Positions 18,327 through 26,458 of a stretch of DNA of 35,024 nucleotides are shown here, piece by piece. Positions within the stretch are counted from its first letter, which is position 1; each line of letters begins with the position of its first letter. The translations under genes and the position numbers were made by a program. The stretch spans positions 1-35,024 of the forward strand of contig CAMDEX010000031.1 of the NCBI GenBank assembly GCA_945897075.1. The letters run 5' to 3'. The notes beneath the pieces are model-generated. The model had not been told where the DNA came from. It ran no database searches and saw only the letters and a list, made by a program, of their open reading frames with translations. This stretch comes from Litorilinea aerophila (GTDB taxonomy: Bacteria; Chloroflexota; Anaerolineae; Caldilineales; Caldilineaceae).

Positions 18327-18908
18327 GTGACTACGACATTCTTCGCCCTTTCGCTTTCCTACCTCCTCGGCTGCTTCTCCACCGCCTACTATCTGGTGCG
18401 CTGGTGGACGGGGCAGGATGTGCGCGAGAGCGGTAGCGGCAACGCGGGCGCGACAAACGCGGGGCGGCTGTTGGGCAAATGGGCCTTTGTCGTGGCGCTG
18501 ATCGGCGACGCGGGCAAGGGCGTGTTGGCTGTCGCGCTGGCGGGTTGGCTGACCGGCGGCGATCTGTGGGCGGTGGGGTTGGCTGTGCCCGCGGTGATTA
18601 TCGGCCACATCTGGCCGGCGCAGATGGGTTTCCGCGGCGGGGAAGGCTTCGCCACGGCCATCGGTGCGCTGGTCGCGCTGGATTTTGTCTTTATGTGCGT
18701 CGTCGGCGCAGCGGCACTGGTCGTCTATCTGATCAGCCGCAAACGCTCACTGGCCGGTGTAGTCGCGCTGCTGCTGGCTCTGCCGCTGACCATCTATTTT
18801 GGCTGGCCGCTGGGCCATCAAGCCGGTCTGCTGGTCGTTGTGCTTGTAATGCTGTGGGCCTTCCGGCGGCATATCCGGTCACTCGTGGGGAGGGGAGAAC
18901 ACGGATAA
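18327..18908 (+). CDS. plsY: PlsY-type glycerol-3-phosphate acyltransferase with altered phosphate loop
   Basis: This integral membrane protein of 193 residues has the first PlsY motif SGSGNAGATNAGR and the IGHIWPAQMGFRGGEGFAT segment that corresponds to the phosphate-binding loop, plus a C-terminal RRHIRSLVGRGE. PlsY uses acyl phosphate to acylate glycerol 3-phosphate in membrane phospholipid synthesis. The loop normally reads GGKG; here it is GGEG, a charge reversal that may affect activity or reflect a paralog. The start is a GTG with AAGAGG six bases upstream. It interrupts the lysine genes between lysY and lysZ, without pathway relation. About five transmembrane helices are likely. Confidence 0.85.
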   Translation: MTTTFFALSLSYLLGCFSTAYYLVRWWTGQDVRESGSGNAGATNAGRLLGKWAFVVALIGDAGKGVLAVALAGWLTGGDLWAVGLAVPAVIIGHIWPAQMGFRGGEGFATAIGALVALDFVFMCVVGAAALVVYLISRKRSLAGVVALLLALPLTIYFGWPLGHQAGLLVVVLVMLWAFRRHIRSLVGRGEHG

Positions 18909-18913
18909 CGGAA

Positions 18914-18957
18914 TTGACGGATTTGTCTAACCCTCGAGCCAAACAAATCCGTCAATT
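18914..18957. repeat. Intergenic inverted repeat
   Basis: AATTGACGGATTTGT and ACAAATCCGTCAATT are perfect 15-bp arms around a loop of about 16 bases, between plsY and the DUF402 gene. No T-tract follows. Confidence 0.7.
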
Positions 18958-18983
18958 CTGCAATCCGCGTTCTCAAATGGAAA

Positions 18984-19484
18984 ATGAAAGAGATCACCCT
19001 GCGCCAACTCAAACACGACGGCTTCTGCTATCGTCATCACCCGATTCGACTCGTAGCCCATTTGCCCGACGGCCTGGTTCTTTTTTCGCCCCGGGGCACG
19101 GTTGGCTGGAAAGGCGAAACGTCCTGGACATCCAGCAACGATAGCTATCAGTACTTCTGGTTTGGTCGCTGGTTCAACCTGCTCGAAGTGGTCGATCCGT
19201 CTGGCAATCTGCTCGAACTCTACGCCCACATCGCCGGCCCCGTCGTTTTGTCGGATGGTGAAGTCAGCTACATTGACTACGAACTGGACGTGACGAGCAT
19301 TGACGGCCCCCGGCTGGTGGACGAGGACGAGTTTGCCGAGGCAGTGGAGCAGTATGGCTATTCCGCCGAGTTGCAGGCCCAGTGCTACGCCGCGGCTGCC
19401 GATGCCCTGGCGTTGGTAAAACGCTGGCAAGCGGGTCTGCCGCCGGAACAGGCGTTGGCCCAGATCGATGGGATGGGAGCGTAG
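18984..19484 (+). CDS. DUF402-family protein
   Basis: This 166-residue protein matches the DUF402 family: a beta-barrel core with YFWFGRWFNLLEVVDPSGN followed by LYAHIAGPV and a run of acidic residues in SYIDYELDVT, which in characterised members bind metal and nucleotide. Some members hydrolyse nucleoside tri- or diphosphates; others are RNA-binding. The role here is unknown. The C-terminal helix with repeated Ala is typical. It is followed after three bases by a small membrane protein gene. Confidence 0.7.
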   Translation: MKEITLRQLKHDGFCYRHHPIRLVAHLPDGLVLFSPRGTVGWKGETSWTSSNDSYQYFWFGRWFNLLEVVDPSGNLLELYAHIAGPVVLSDGEVSYIDYELDVTSIDGPRLVDEDEFAEAVEQYGYSAELQAQCYAAAADALALVKRWQAGLPPEQALAQIDGMGA

Positions 19485-19487
19485 AGA

Positions 19488-19991
19488 TTGGCGATTTCGC
19501 TGCCGGGGCTGCTGTGGATGCCCAGCCGCAACCGGCTGACGGTCACTTCTACTTTGGACGCGGAAGCCGCGCTTGCCCGTTTGCAGGCGGGCTTCTGCGA
19601 CGAATTTCGCGGGCGGGTGGAAGGCAACGGCGCAAAGGTCTGGCGGGCGCGGGATTTTTCCGCCAGCCGGGGCACATTTGCGCCCCTCTTCTACGGCGTT
19701 GTCACCCCGACCGCCACAGGCAGCCAACTCGCCGGCCACTTTCAGATGCACCCGATGACCCGGCTCTACACCGCCGCTTGGATCGGGCTGAGCAGTCTGC
19801 TGGCGCTGGTCTTTCTGGTGGCCGCAGCCCAGCGCGCCACACCGGAATCCACAGCCGTCGACGCGCTGCCTGTGCTGCTCGTCGCGCTGCTGCCCCTGGC
19901 CGGTCTGCTGCTGGTGCGCTTTCAACAGGCCAAAGGACGGGCGGATGAGGCGGCGGTGCGGGGATGGATTGGGGTAGTATTGGGGAGTTGA
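19488..19991 (+). CDS. Small membrane protein of unknown function
   Basis: This protein of up to 167 residues has a soluble N-terminal half (SRNRLTVTSTLDAEAALARL) and two transmembrane helices, LYTAAWIGLSSLLALVFLV and LPVLLVALLPLAGLLLVRF, separated by about 20 residues. I do not recognise the family. The start is uncertain: a TTG at 19488 with GGGAG upstream, or the ATG at 19518. It is close behind DUF402 and probably co-transcribed. Confidence 0.6.
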   Translation: MAISLPGLLWMPSRNRLTVTSTLDAEAALARLQAGFCDEFRGRVEGNGAKVWRARDFSASRGTFAPLFYGVVTPTATGSQLAGHFQMHPMTRLYTAAWIGLSSLLALVFLVAAAQRATPESTAVDALPVLLVALLPLAGLLLVRFQQAKGRADEAAVRGWIGVVLGS

Positions 19992-20288
19992 ACTTCGTAT
20001 TGCGTATTTTGTATTGCGTAATCTGTACCGACCAGAACCTTCATTCCAACGATTCTGCCAGGTCATCAAACCGAACCAACTGCTGACAACAATCGAACGT
20101 GACATACTTACTCCGTACCAGCGAGGAACTAACGCACAAGCGTTAGTCGGTCGGCCAAGCATCTGAAACGTGAAACGTGAGTTTATGTGACGTACTCTCA
20201 CGTTTCACGTCTTCACGTTTTCGCACGCAAATCGTGGCTCTGCCACCTTATGAAATACGCAATAGCTACTCATTCGCAGGAGAATCGT
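19992..20288. other. Intergenic region before lysZ
   Basis: About 297 bases hold: GCGTATTGCGTA-type words (19996-20022), a weak promoter candidate (CTGACA 20083-20088, 16 bases, TACTTA), a small perfect hairpin CTAACGC-ACAA-GCGTTAG (20129-20146), a GTGAAAC-family palindrome (20165-20217) and a second arm near 20250. No gene is visible. Confidence 0.5.
20165..20217. repeat. Intergenic palindrome, GTGAAAC-word family
   Basis: GAAACGTGAAACGTGAG is mirrored by CTCACGTTTCACGTCTTC. Confidence 0.75.
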
Positions 20289-21092
20289 ATGCTCGTAATC
20301 AAAGTCGGCGGCGGGAAAGATTTGAATATAGACGCCGTTGTGGCGGATATTGTGGCCTTGCGCGCCGCGGGCCAGGAGTTGATTCTCGTCCACGGCGGCG
20401 CGGAGACGACGAACGAAGTGGCTGAGGCGTTGGGCCACCCGCCGCAGTTTGTCACCAGCGAGAGCGGTTATGTGAGTCGGCGCACAGATCGGCGCACGTT
20501 GGAAATTTTTGAGATGGTCTACTGCGGCCAGCTTAACAAAATGTGGGTGGAGAAGTTGCAGACGGCCGGTGTCAACGCCGTCGGGCTGAGCGGGCTGGAC
20601 GGGCGCATCTTCGAGGGCACGCGCAAGGAAACGATCCGGGTGCGCGTGGATGGGCGGCGGCTGGTTCTGCGCGACGACTGGACCGGCACTGTCGAGCGCA
20701 TCAATACGGGTCTGCTGCGTCTGCTCCTGGACAACGGCTACCTGCCCGTCCTCACCCCGCCCGGCGCGTCGGACAAGGGCGAGGCCATCAATGTGGACGG
20801 CGACCGGGCCGCGGCGATGGTGGCCGCGGCTTTCCAGGCCGACGCGCTGGTGATTTTGTCCAATGTGCCCGGTCTGCTGCGTAACTTCCCCGACGAGTCC
20901 AGCCTGATCCGGGAGATTCCGCGCAGCAAAGCGGACGATTTTATGCAATATGCCGAAGGGCGCATGAAGAAGAAGGTGATGGGCGCGATCGAAGCGATTG
21001 CGGAGGGGGTGCAGAAGGTCATCTTTGCCGATGGGCGGGTGGAGAAGCCGGTGGCGCGGGCGTTGGCAGGGGAGGGGACGCAGATTGCGTGA
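20289..21092 (+). CDS. lysZ: LysZ, LysW-aminoadipate kinase
   Basis: This 267-residue amino acid kinase phosphorylates the side-chain carboxylate of LysW-bound aminoadipate. The ATP-binding start MLVIKVGGG, the loop LILVHGGAETTNE and the segment SGYVSRRTDRRTLEIFEMV are typical of LysZ, which differs from ArgB in the last of these. AGGAG lies at good spacing before the ATG 20289; upstream in-frame codons fall in repeat sequence. The stop codon lies at the edge of a GTGAAAC repeat arm. Confidence 0.93.
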   Translation: MLVIKVGGGKDLNIDAVVADIVALRAAGQELILVHGGAETTNEVAEALGHPPQFVTSESGYVSRRTDRRTLEIFEMVYCGQLNKMWVEKLQTAGVNAVGLSGLDGRIFEGTRKETIRVRVDGRRLVLRDDWTGTVERINTGLLRLLLDNGYLPVLTPPGASDKGEAINVDGDRAAAMVAAAFQADALVILSNVPGLLRNFPDESSLIREIPRSKADDFMQYAEGRMKKKVMGAIEAIAEGVQKVIFADGRVEKPVARALAGEGTQIA

Positions 21093-21109
21093 AACGTGAA
21101 ACGTGAGAT
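21089..21109. repeat. Left arm of a split GTGAAAC palindrome
   Basis: GTGAAACGTGAAACGTGAGA is the usual left arm of this family; here its partner is found 514 bases downstream at 21623-21649, with the four-helix-bundle gene between them. Confidence 0.75.
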
Positions 21110-21132
21110 AGTCCGATGTTGGAGGTGCTGCT

Positions 21133-22827
21133 GTGAAATACTCAGAGTGGGAAGCAACTGTCTCCACTGAGATCAAGCAGGACTCGGTGTGGCGGATGGA
21201 AGCGTATCGCCTGGCGCTCTTTCTGGCCGATCTTGCGTGGCACGATGCGTCAAAGCTGATGAAAGAACCGTTTTCCCAACGAGTTGCAGGTCAATTGTAC
21301 GAATCTGCCGGTTCAGTCGGAGCAAACATCGCGGAAGGATATTCACGCGGCACGGGTCGCGACAGGGCACGTTTTTATGAATATGCGCTCGGTTCCGCCC
21401 GCGAGTGCCGTCACTGGTATTATCAAAGCCGACACGTATTGGGCGAAGAAATCTTCCAGCATCGGCTGGGAATACTCACACAGATCATCCGGTTGTTGCT
21501 ACGGACGATTCCCCAACAACGCCAGACAGTTCTACGAGAGGATAGTGCTGTGTATACAACATCGAATGTTCCTGACGCCCCCCTGCCAACAACAGAAATC
21601 GAAGCGACCAATGCGCCCTACACTCACGTTTCACGTTTCACGTTTCACGAGCGCACCGATCTGGCCCACATAGAGACATCCCTCGAATCCGGCGTCGTCG
21701 CCCGCCGCGGCGAAACTGTGATGGTTTCTGGCCAGGGCTGCTGGATGGTTGACAGCGAGGGCAACCGCTATTTGGATTTGGCGTCGAGCCAGGGCGTGGC
21801 AATGTTGGGCTACGGCCACCCGGCGCTGAGCGCGGCGATTGCCGAGCAGGCCCAGCGGCTGCACGCCTGCCCCGGCTTCTTCTACAACGACACCCGCGCA
21901 CGCTTTTTGGAGGCGCTGATCGGGGTGATGCCCGATCACCTGCGCCACGCCTTTGTTGCCAACAGCGGCGCAGAAGCCATTGATGGGGCCATCAAATTTG
22001 CCCGGCTGACCACAGGACGCACGGGCATTGTGGCGGCCAAAGGCAGCTTTCACGGGCGCACGATTGGCGCGCTGAGCCTGACCTGGAATCCCAAGTACCG
22101 CACCCCCTTCGAGCCGCTGTTGCCCGGCGTCAGCCATGTCAAATACAACGACCTGGCCGAGTTGGACGCGGCCATCAGCGAAGAGACCGCCGCGGTGGTG
22201 CTGGAAACCGTGCAGGGCGAGGGCGGTGTCAATCTGGGCGAGGCGGAGTTCTTGCAGGGGGCGCAGGCGTTGTGCCGGGCGCGGGGTGCGTTGCTGGTGA
22301 TTGACGAAATCCAGACCGGCTTCGGGCGCACGGGCAAATGGTTTGGCTTCCAGCACTTTGGGCTGCAACCGGACATCATCGCCCTGGCCAAGGGGGTGGG
22401 CGCAGGCTTCCCAATGGGCGCGCTGGTCTACACCGACCGGGTACAGGAAGCGCTCTTTGTGGGTGCGCACGGCAGCACTTTCGGCGGCAACCCGTTGGCC
22501 TGCGCGGCCGGGTTGGCCGCCCTTCGCGCCTATCAGGACGAGAATCTGATCGAACGGGCGGAAGAGGCGGGGCAGCGGCTGCGTACACGGCTGGAAGAGG
22601 CGCTGGCTGACTGCCGCGTCGTGCGCGAGATTCGCGGGCCGGGGCTGATGATCGGCATTGATCTGCGCACAAAAGTCGGGCCGTATCTGAAGACGTTGAT
22701 GGAGGATCAGCGGGTGTTGACGCTGCCCGCGGGCACAACCGTCCTGCGTCTGCTGCCGCCGCTGATCATCAACGACGAGGAGATCGAAATCGGCGTGGCT
22801 GCCATCGCGACCGCGCTGTCGGAATAG
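21133..22827 (+). CDS. lysJ: LysJ aminotransferase fused to an N-terminal S23-type four-helix bundle
   Basis: A single 564-codon frame encodes two proteins. Residues about 16-130 are a four-helix bundle of the 23S rRNA intervening-sequence family ([29 protein letters not shown]). Residues about 173-564 are LysJ, the PLP-dependent aminotransferase that converts LysW-aminoadipate semialdehyde to LysW-lysine; Lys420 in [10 protein letters not shown] is the Schiff-base lysine. The linker (HVSRFTFH, about 164-172) is a GTGAAAC repeat arm read in frame. GGAGG precedes the GTG start by seven bases. No ATG, GTG or TTG lies in frame between the linker and the conserved LysJ start, the nearest upstream candidate being a GTG near 21550, so LysJ probably exists only as the fusion. 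Confidence 0.88.
   Translation: MKYSEWEATVSTEIKQDSVWRMEAYRLALFLADLAWHDASKLMKEPFSQRVAGQLYESAGSVGANIAEGYSRGTGRDRARFYEYALGSARECRHWYYQSRHVLGEEIFQHRLGILTQIIRLLLRTIPQQRQTVLREDSAVYTTSNVPDAPLPTTEIEATNAPYTHVSRFTFHERTDLAHIETSLESGVVARRGETVMVSGQGCWMVDSEGNRYLDLASSQGVAMLGYGHPALSAAIAEQAQRLHACPGFFYNDTRARFLEALIGVMPDHLRHAFVANSGAEAIDGAIKFARLTTGRTGIVAAKGSFHGRTIGALSLTWNPKYRTPFEPLLPGVSHVKYNDLAELDAAISEETAAVVLETVQGEGGVNLGEAEFLQGAQALCRARGALLVIDEIQTGFGRTGKWFGFQHFGLQPDIIALAKGVGAGFPMGALVYTDRVQEALFVGAHGSTFGGNPLACAAGLAALRAYQDENLIERAEEAGQRLRTRLEEALADCRVVREIRGPGLMIGIDLRTKVGPYLKTLMEDQRVLTLPAGTTVLRLLPPLIINDEEIEIGVAAIATALSE
21623..21649. repeat. Right arm of the split GTGAAAC palindrome
   Basis: CTCACGTTTCACGTTTCACG is inside the LysJ fusion frame and encodes the linker. 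Confidence 0.75.
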
Positions 22828-22917
22828 AACGCGGATTGGGGCGGATGGGGCGGATGGACGCGGATCGGATATGAATCGGGAAAGGAACACGAAAACAAAG
22901 CATGACAGAATAAAACC

Positions 22918-22946
22918 TTGACTCTTTGCTTTGCCAGGAGTAGACT
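22918..22946 (+). promoter_or_regulatory. Sigma70-type promoter for the VapBC-like pair
   Basis: TTGACT (22918-22923), 17 bases, TAGACT (22941-22946). The predicted transcription start falls at or next to the ATG at 22954, so the message may be nearly leaderless. Confidence 0.6.
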
Positions 22947-22953
22947 ATATTCC

Positions 22954-23196
22954 ATGATTACCACAGTCACCCAGAAAAATATGATTACCATACCGGCTGA
23001 AGTGGGTCGGCATTATGGCATTAAGCCGGGCTACCGCTTGGATTGGCAGGTTGTGGATGGCACAGACGAGATTCGTGTCCGTGTAATCCCTGACCGCGCT
23101 GAGTTGGCGCGGCGACTTTTGGGAAAAGGACGCCATTTTTCGCCGGATCGCAACGCCGTTCAGGAGCTTGTCGAAGAACGGGCGGCAGATGGCTGA
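22954..23196 (+). CDS. AbrB/MazE-type antitoxin (VapB-like)
   Basis: This 80-residue protein has the SpoVT-AbrB swapped-hairpin fold: TVTQKNMITIPAEVGRHYGIKPGYRLDW is the standard DNA-binding half, followed by a C-terminal tail that would wrap the toxin. It overlaps the PIN gene by eight bases (ATGGCTGA), the normal arrangement of a toxin-antitoxin operon, and should repress its own promoter. Confidence 0.88.
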   Translation: MITTVTQKNMITIPAEVGRHYGIKPGYRLDWQVVDGTDEIRVRVIPDRAELARRLLGKGRHFSPDRNAVQELVEERAADG

Positions 23197-23617
23197 ACCG
23201 ATTCGCTACCTGCTCGATACTTCGGCTTTGCTTGCCCACTTTCGCCAAGAAGAGGGATGGGAAAGCGTTCAGTCTCTCTTTGAAAGAGAAGACGCCCAAT
23301 TGATCATCGCCAGCCCCACCCTCACAGAATTGGGACGTCGTCTGATCTCGCTGGGCGCAACCGAAGCCGAGGTCACGGAAACGGTTACGCGCTATCAACT
23401 TCTCTTTCACGAAGTCGTCCCGATTGACGCCGCCATTGCCCTGGCGGCCTTTGTCATCGGCCAAAACAGTGCCCGTCGGCTGCCGCTCGTTGATGCGCTG
23501 ATCGATGGGGCTGCCCAGGCCCGATCAGCGATCCTCGTCCACAGGGACGAACATTTGACAACAATTCCGGCAGCGTTGCTTCGGCAACAGACACTGAACA
23601 GCCCCGCGTCCAACTGA
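23189..23617 (+). CDS. PIN-domain ribonuclease toxin (VapC-like)
   Basis: This 142-residue protein has the PIN acidic residues in LLDTSALL, TLTELGRR, LPLVDALIDGAA and the late HRDEHL, a complete active site for Mg-dependent RNA cleavage. VapC toxins cut tRNA or rRNA; the target here is unknown. It pairs with the overlapping AbrB-type antitoxin. Length and motifs are normal, so the toxin appears intact. Confidence 0.88.
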   Translation: MAEPIRYLLDTSALLAHFRQEEGWESVQSLFEREDAQLIIASPTLTELGRRLISLGATEAEVTETVTRYQLLFHEVVPIDAAIALAAFVIGQNSARRLPLVDALIDGAAQARSAILVHRDEHLTTIPAALLRQQTLNSPASN

Positions 23618-23638
23618 GTGCGCGCGATTGCATACAGC

Positions 23639-23724
23639 CAGGACTTACGCAGCCGGGAACGCCGCCATCCCTGGCGGCAGCCAGCAGGATGCTGGCGTTC
23701 CCAGGAGTAACTGCGTAAGTCCTG
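23639..23724. mobile_element. MITE-like element with target-site duplication
   Basis: An 86-base element with perfect 14-bp terminal inverted repeats (CAGGACTTACGCAG / CTGCGTAAGTCCTG) and inner GGGAACGCC/GGCGTTCCC arms. It is flanked by a direct 5-bp duplication ACAGC (23634-23638 and 23725-23729), evidence of insertion by a transposase acting in trans. No transposase gene is in the window. Confidence 0.85.
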
Positions 23725-23768
23725 ACAGCAATCACATACTTGCCGCCTGTTCAACTTGGGAAAAGAAA

Positions 23769-24017
23769 ATGCAAAAAGGCAATGGTACAAATCAATTTCT
23801 TGGCTCAGTATTGATTCTGGTTGGGCTGGTGCTGGTGGTGCTGCCCGTGCTGGCCTGGGCAGGGATTTTCCAGCCGGTAGGCATTCGCGCCATCGGTGCC
23901 GCCACGCCCTGGGATGTGCTGCTGTTGCTGGCGCAGACGATCCCGTGGGTGGCCGCGCTCGGTCTGCTCCTCATCTACGCCGGGCTAAAACTGCTCGGCG
24001 TCACCCTGCCCTTCTGA
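23769..24017 (+). CDS. Small membrane protein
   Basis: This 82-residue hydrophobic protein has two transmembrane helices, FLGSVLILVGLVLVVLPVL and PWVAALGLLLIYAGLKLLG, with a short loop. I do not recognise a family beyond DUF2905-like small membrane proteins (a weak resemblance). Its stop overlaps the next start by one base (TGATG), so the two are coupled. Confidence 0.55.
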   Translation: MQKGNGTNQFLGSVLILVGLVLVVLPVLAWAGIFQPVGIRAIGAATPWDVLLLLAQTIPWVAALGLLLIYAGLKLLGVTLPF

Positions 24018-24799
24018 TGCCCCCGATTGATTGGCAGCGTCTGTGGGAAGAGTGGGATTCAGCTCGGCCGCAAGCCATCGCGCTGCTGGGCAGTTATGCC
24101 CGCGGCGACGCCGGCCCTTTCAGCGATGTGGACCTGCTCTGCCTGCTGCCCGCGGGCGCGGCGCAGCCAGCGCGGACTGCATTTCTGATCGACGGGTATC
24201 TGGTGACTGTCAACGCTGTCACGCCGGAGCAGATCGACGGCTGGTTTACGCAGCCGGAGCAGGCGGTGAATGTGGTGGTGGCGTTGCGCGATGCGATTCC
24301 TTTGCAAGACGCGGACGGGCTGTTTGCCGCGGCGCAGCGCCGTGCCCACGCCTTTACGTGGACAGTTGAGATGCAGTCCAAAGCGGACCGCTATGCCAGC
24401 CGGGAGATGGTGGGACTAATCGAAGAGAGCCACAAAGGGCTGGAAGGGCTGCGCCGCAACGATGTGGGCCGTCTGCTCAACGCCCGCTTTGGCCTCTCCT
24501 GGTTGCTGGCCGGTCTGATGCGTGTACAGCGGGGCGTGTTGGGCAACAGCGACAACAGTTTCTACGACGACGTGCGTCAGGCGGTAGGGGTGGAAAGCCG
24601 CTGGAGTGATCTGCTCTCCATTGCCTTTGGCGTAACGCCATCTGCCAGCGCTCCATTCTCGCTACACGAAGAAGTAACCGCTGGGCTGCGTCTCTATTGC
24701 GAGACGGCCCGCCTCTTGGCCGACGTTCTACAGCCGAAAGATAGACCGCTGATCGAGGCGACAGTCGCCCGCATTGAACAGAATGTACCCAACTGGTAG
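24017..24799 (+). CDS. Nucleotidyltransferase-domain protein
   Basis: This 260-residue protein has a Pol-beta-type nucleotidyltransferase site, LLGSYARGDAGPFSDVDLLCL, with the GS...D-x-D signature. The rest is a helical domain resembling those of aminoglycoside nucleotidyltransferases and MNT-HEPN proteins fused on one chain. The substrate is unknown. The start overlaps the preceding stop. Confidence 0.75.
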   Translation: MPPIDWQRLWEEWDSARPQAIALLGSYARGDAGPFSDVDLLCLLPAGAAQPARTAFLIDGYLVTVNAVTPEQIDGWFTQPEQAVNVVVALRDAIPLQDADGLFAAAQRRAHAFTWTVEMQSKADRYASREMVGLIEESHKGLEGLRRNDVGRLLNARFGLSWLLAGLMRVQRGVLGNSDNSFYDDVRQAVGVESRWSDLLSIAFGVTPSASAPFSLHEEVTAGLRLYCETARLLADVLQPKDRPLIEATVARIEQNVPNW

Positions 24800-24800
24800 A

Positions 24801-24846
24801 AGAAGTTCGATTTTTTGGCAAAAGTCGAACTTCTTAAATCGAACTT
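24801..24846. repeat. Intergenic hairpin, AAGTTCGA family
   Basis: AAGAAGTTCGA and TCGAACTTCTT form an 11-bp stem around a T-rich loop, with a second TCGAACTTCTT copy directly after it. Confidence 0.75.
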
Positions 24847-24866
24847 CTTACAACGGAGAAAACCCA

Positions 24867-25823
24867 ATGACACTTGCAATCCGACCTCAACTGAGCACAG
24901 AAGCTGTGCTGACCAGCCTGGAAGGTGTGACCGCCATCCCGATTGTGCCCTATCGCAACGGGCAGATCGACTTCGACGGCCACGCCAAGAATGTGCGCTA
25001 TCTCATGCGATCCAATAGCCTGGACGCCAACCGCCCCCGGATGATCTCCATCGCCGGGACAAGCCCGGTGCATCACATGGGCATCGCCGAGCAGGTGAAG
25101 TTGGTAGACGCGACCACCCGCGCAATGGGCAACGAGGGCGTCTATATGGCCGGGATCGTGCCCAATCCCCTGGCCGACGCCAAGAGTCTGATCGCAGAAT
25201 TGGCGACCCTACAGCGCCCGCCGGACTGCTATCTGATTATGCCCCTCAGCGGCGTCTATGACCCGGCGGGTATCTACCACGAGTATATGGCCCTGGGCGA
25301 AGAGATGGGCGACCGCTTCGGCGCACGCTTGATCTACTATTTCAAGCAGTCCAAAGAACTGGACGCGGTGGTCAAACTCTTCCGGGATTCGGAGGAATGG
25401 GTCGGCGTGAAGGTGGGCACAGGGATCGAGGATGTGCAGCCGCTGCTCAACGGCGTGGGTGACAACGGGCTGGTCATCTGGGGCATCGGCGATCGCAGCA
25501 CCGCGTCCGCCAAGCTGGGGAGCAAAGGCCATACGTCGGGCATTGCCGTGGCCTACGCCAAAGCGTCCGACGCCATCAACAACGCACAGCGGGCCGGTGA
25601 CTTTGCCGAGTCCGCCCGGATCGAAAAAGCCATCAGCGCGTTGGAAGACATTCGCTTCCGCAACAACCGGGTCCACAACTATTCGGCGGTGGTGGAAGCC
25701 ATGCACCTGAGCGGCTTCAGCGACATTGACGGCGGTGAGGGCGCGCCCTTCAACCCTCGCGTCCCCGCACAGGTGGCGGCGGAAGTGGCCAGGGCGATTG
25801 AGGGACTGGCGGAATATCACTGA
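24867..25823 (+). CDS. DapA-family (dihydrodipicolinate synthase-like) aldolase/lyase
   Basis: This 318-residue TIM-barrel protein belongs to the class I aldolase family of DapA and NanA. The Schiff-base lysine is probably Lys182 in VGVKVGTG and a tyrosine precedes it in LIYYFK. The usual GTTGE phosphate/carboxylate loop is replaced by SIAGTSPVHHMG, so it is unlikely to be a true dihydrodipicolinate synthase. In keeping, the cell makes lysine by the LysW route. It may act on a sugar-acid or keto-acid. The open frame continues upstream; the ATG at 24867 is chosen because GGAG precedes it. Neighbouring Gfo/Idh oxidoreductase supports a sugar-derivative catabolic role. Confidence 0.8.
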   Translation: MTLAIRPQLSTEAVLTSLEGVTAIPIVPYRNGQIDFDGHAKNVRYLMRSNSLDANRPRMISIAGTSPVHHMGIAEQVKLVDATTRAMGNEGVYMAGIVPNPLADAKSLIAELATLQRPPDCYLIMPLSGVYDPAGIYHEYMALGEEMGDRFGARLIYYFKQSKELDAVVKLFRDSEEWVGVKVGTGIEDVQPLLNGVGDNGLVIWGIGDRSTASAKLGSKGHTSGIAVAYAKASDAINNAQRAGDFAESARIEKAISALEDIRFRNNRVHNYSAVVEAMHLSGFSDIDGGEGAPFNPRVPAQVAAEVARAIEGLAEYH

Positions 25824-25832
25824 TAGTTGCAG

Positions 25833-25910
25833 ATATTGGGTATTGGGTATTTGGTTGTTCGTCGTCACGACGCCACTCCCCAATACCCAATACCTACTAT
25901 CCAATACCCG
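25833..25910. repeat. Intergenic palindrome, TTGGGTA-word family
   Basis: ATTGGGTATTGGGTATTTGG is mirrored by CCCAATACCCAATACC. The right arm encodes the last residues and stop of the minus-strand gene that follows. Confidence 0.75.
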
Positions 25911-26331
25911 CCAGCGCCTGCACAATCCCCAACCATACAAACCCCGCGGCGATCCACCAGTCCCCCCTGCGTTTCCCCAAATAGAATTGACTGGCGGCCC
26001 GGATCAGCCACCAGAGGGCAATCCAGAGGGTGAGCAGCCGCCCCGCTGTCGTCCCCAGCCACCAGAAGGCCGCCAGATCAAAGAGACCGATGCTCACCAG
26101 CACATAGCTGGCCGCGTGGTTCATCACCCAAGCGATGCCGTGGACATCGCTGCGCTGGGTGGCGTAGCGGAGTGGGCCAAGCCGGAAGGGACGGATGGGC
26201 GGGCCGTCTTTGGGGATGGCGTTCGCAAAATCCAGCAGATTGGGGAAGAAGAAGTGGACGCTGCCCAACACAAGAGAGAAAAGGCCGACGACGCCCAACG
26301 CAACGATCAAAGTGATTGTCCAGAGATGCAT
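25897..26331 (-). CDS. Four-helix integral membrane protein of unknown function
   Basis: This 144-residue protein has four probable transmembrane segments, among them TITLIVALGVVGLFSLVLG, SYVLVSIGLFDLAAFWW and a final WIAAGFVWLGIVQALAG. I do not recognise the family. The ATG at 26331 is preceded by AAAGGG; the longer upstream frame runs through a single CACAAAG repeat arm. It is divergent from the oxidoreductase gene. Its C-terminus (GIG) is encoded by the palindrome arm. Confidence 0.65.
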   Translation of the reverse strand: MHLWTITLIVALGVVGLFSLVLGSVHFFFPNLLDFANAIPKDGPPIRPFRLGPLRYATQRSDVHGIAWVMNHAASYVLVSIGLFDLAAFWWLGTTAGRLLTLWIALWWLIRAASQFYLGKRRGDWWIAAGFVWLGIVQALAGIG

Positions 26332-26377
26332 TTTCCCTTTCTTCCTTTGGGTCTTCGTGGCTTTGTGGTAAAAGTTA

Positions 26378-26406
26378 TTGTAAATCCGTCCGGCCTGCGC
26401 TACAAT
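26378..26406 (+). promoter_or_regulatory. Sigma70-type promoter for the Gfo/Idh oxidoreductase
   Basis: TTGTAA (26378-26383), 17 bases, TACAAT (26401-26406), with about 50 bases to the ATG at 26459. Confidence 0.55.
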
Positions 26407-26458
26407 TCCCTGGCAACCTAATATCCACCCCATCCCTCCGGAAAGTCGAGAGTTTCCA

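Noticed and set aside
17110-21649. Repeated GTGAAAC elements as a possible CRISPR array
   Set aside because: The copies are kilobases apart, palindromic, and without spacers of constant length; no cas genes are present.
24867-25823. True dihydrodipicolinate synthase for the DAP lysine route
   Set aside because: The GTTGE loop is missing and the organism encodes the LysW route; only family membership is claimed.
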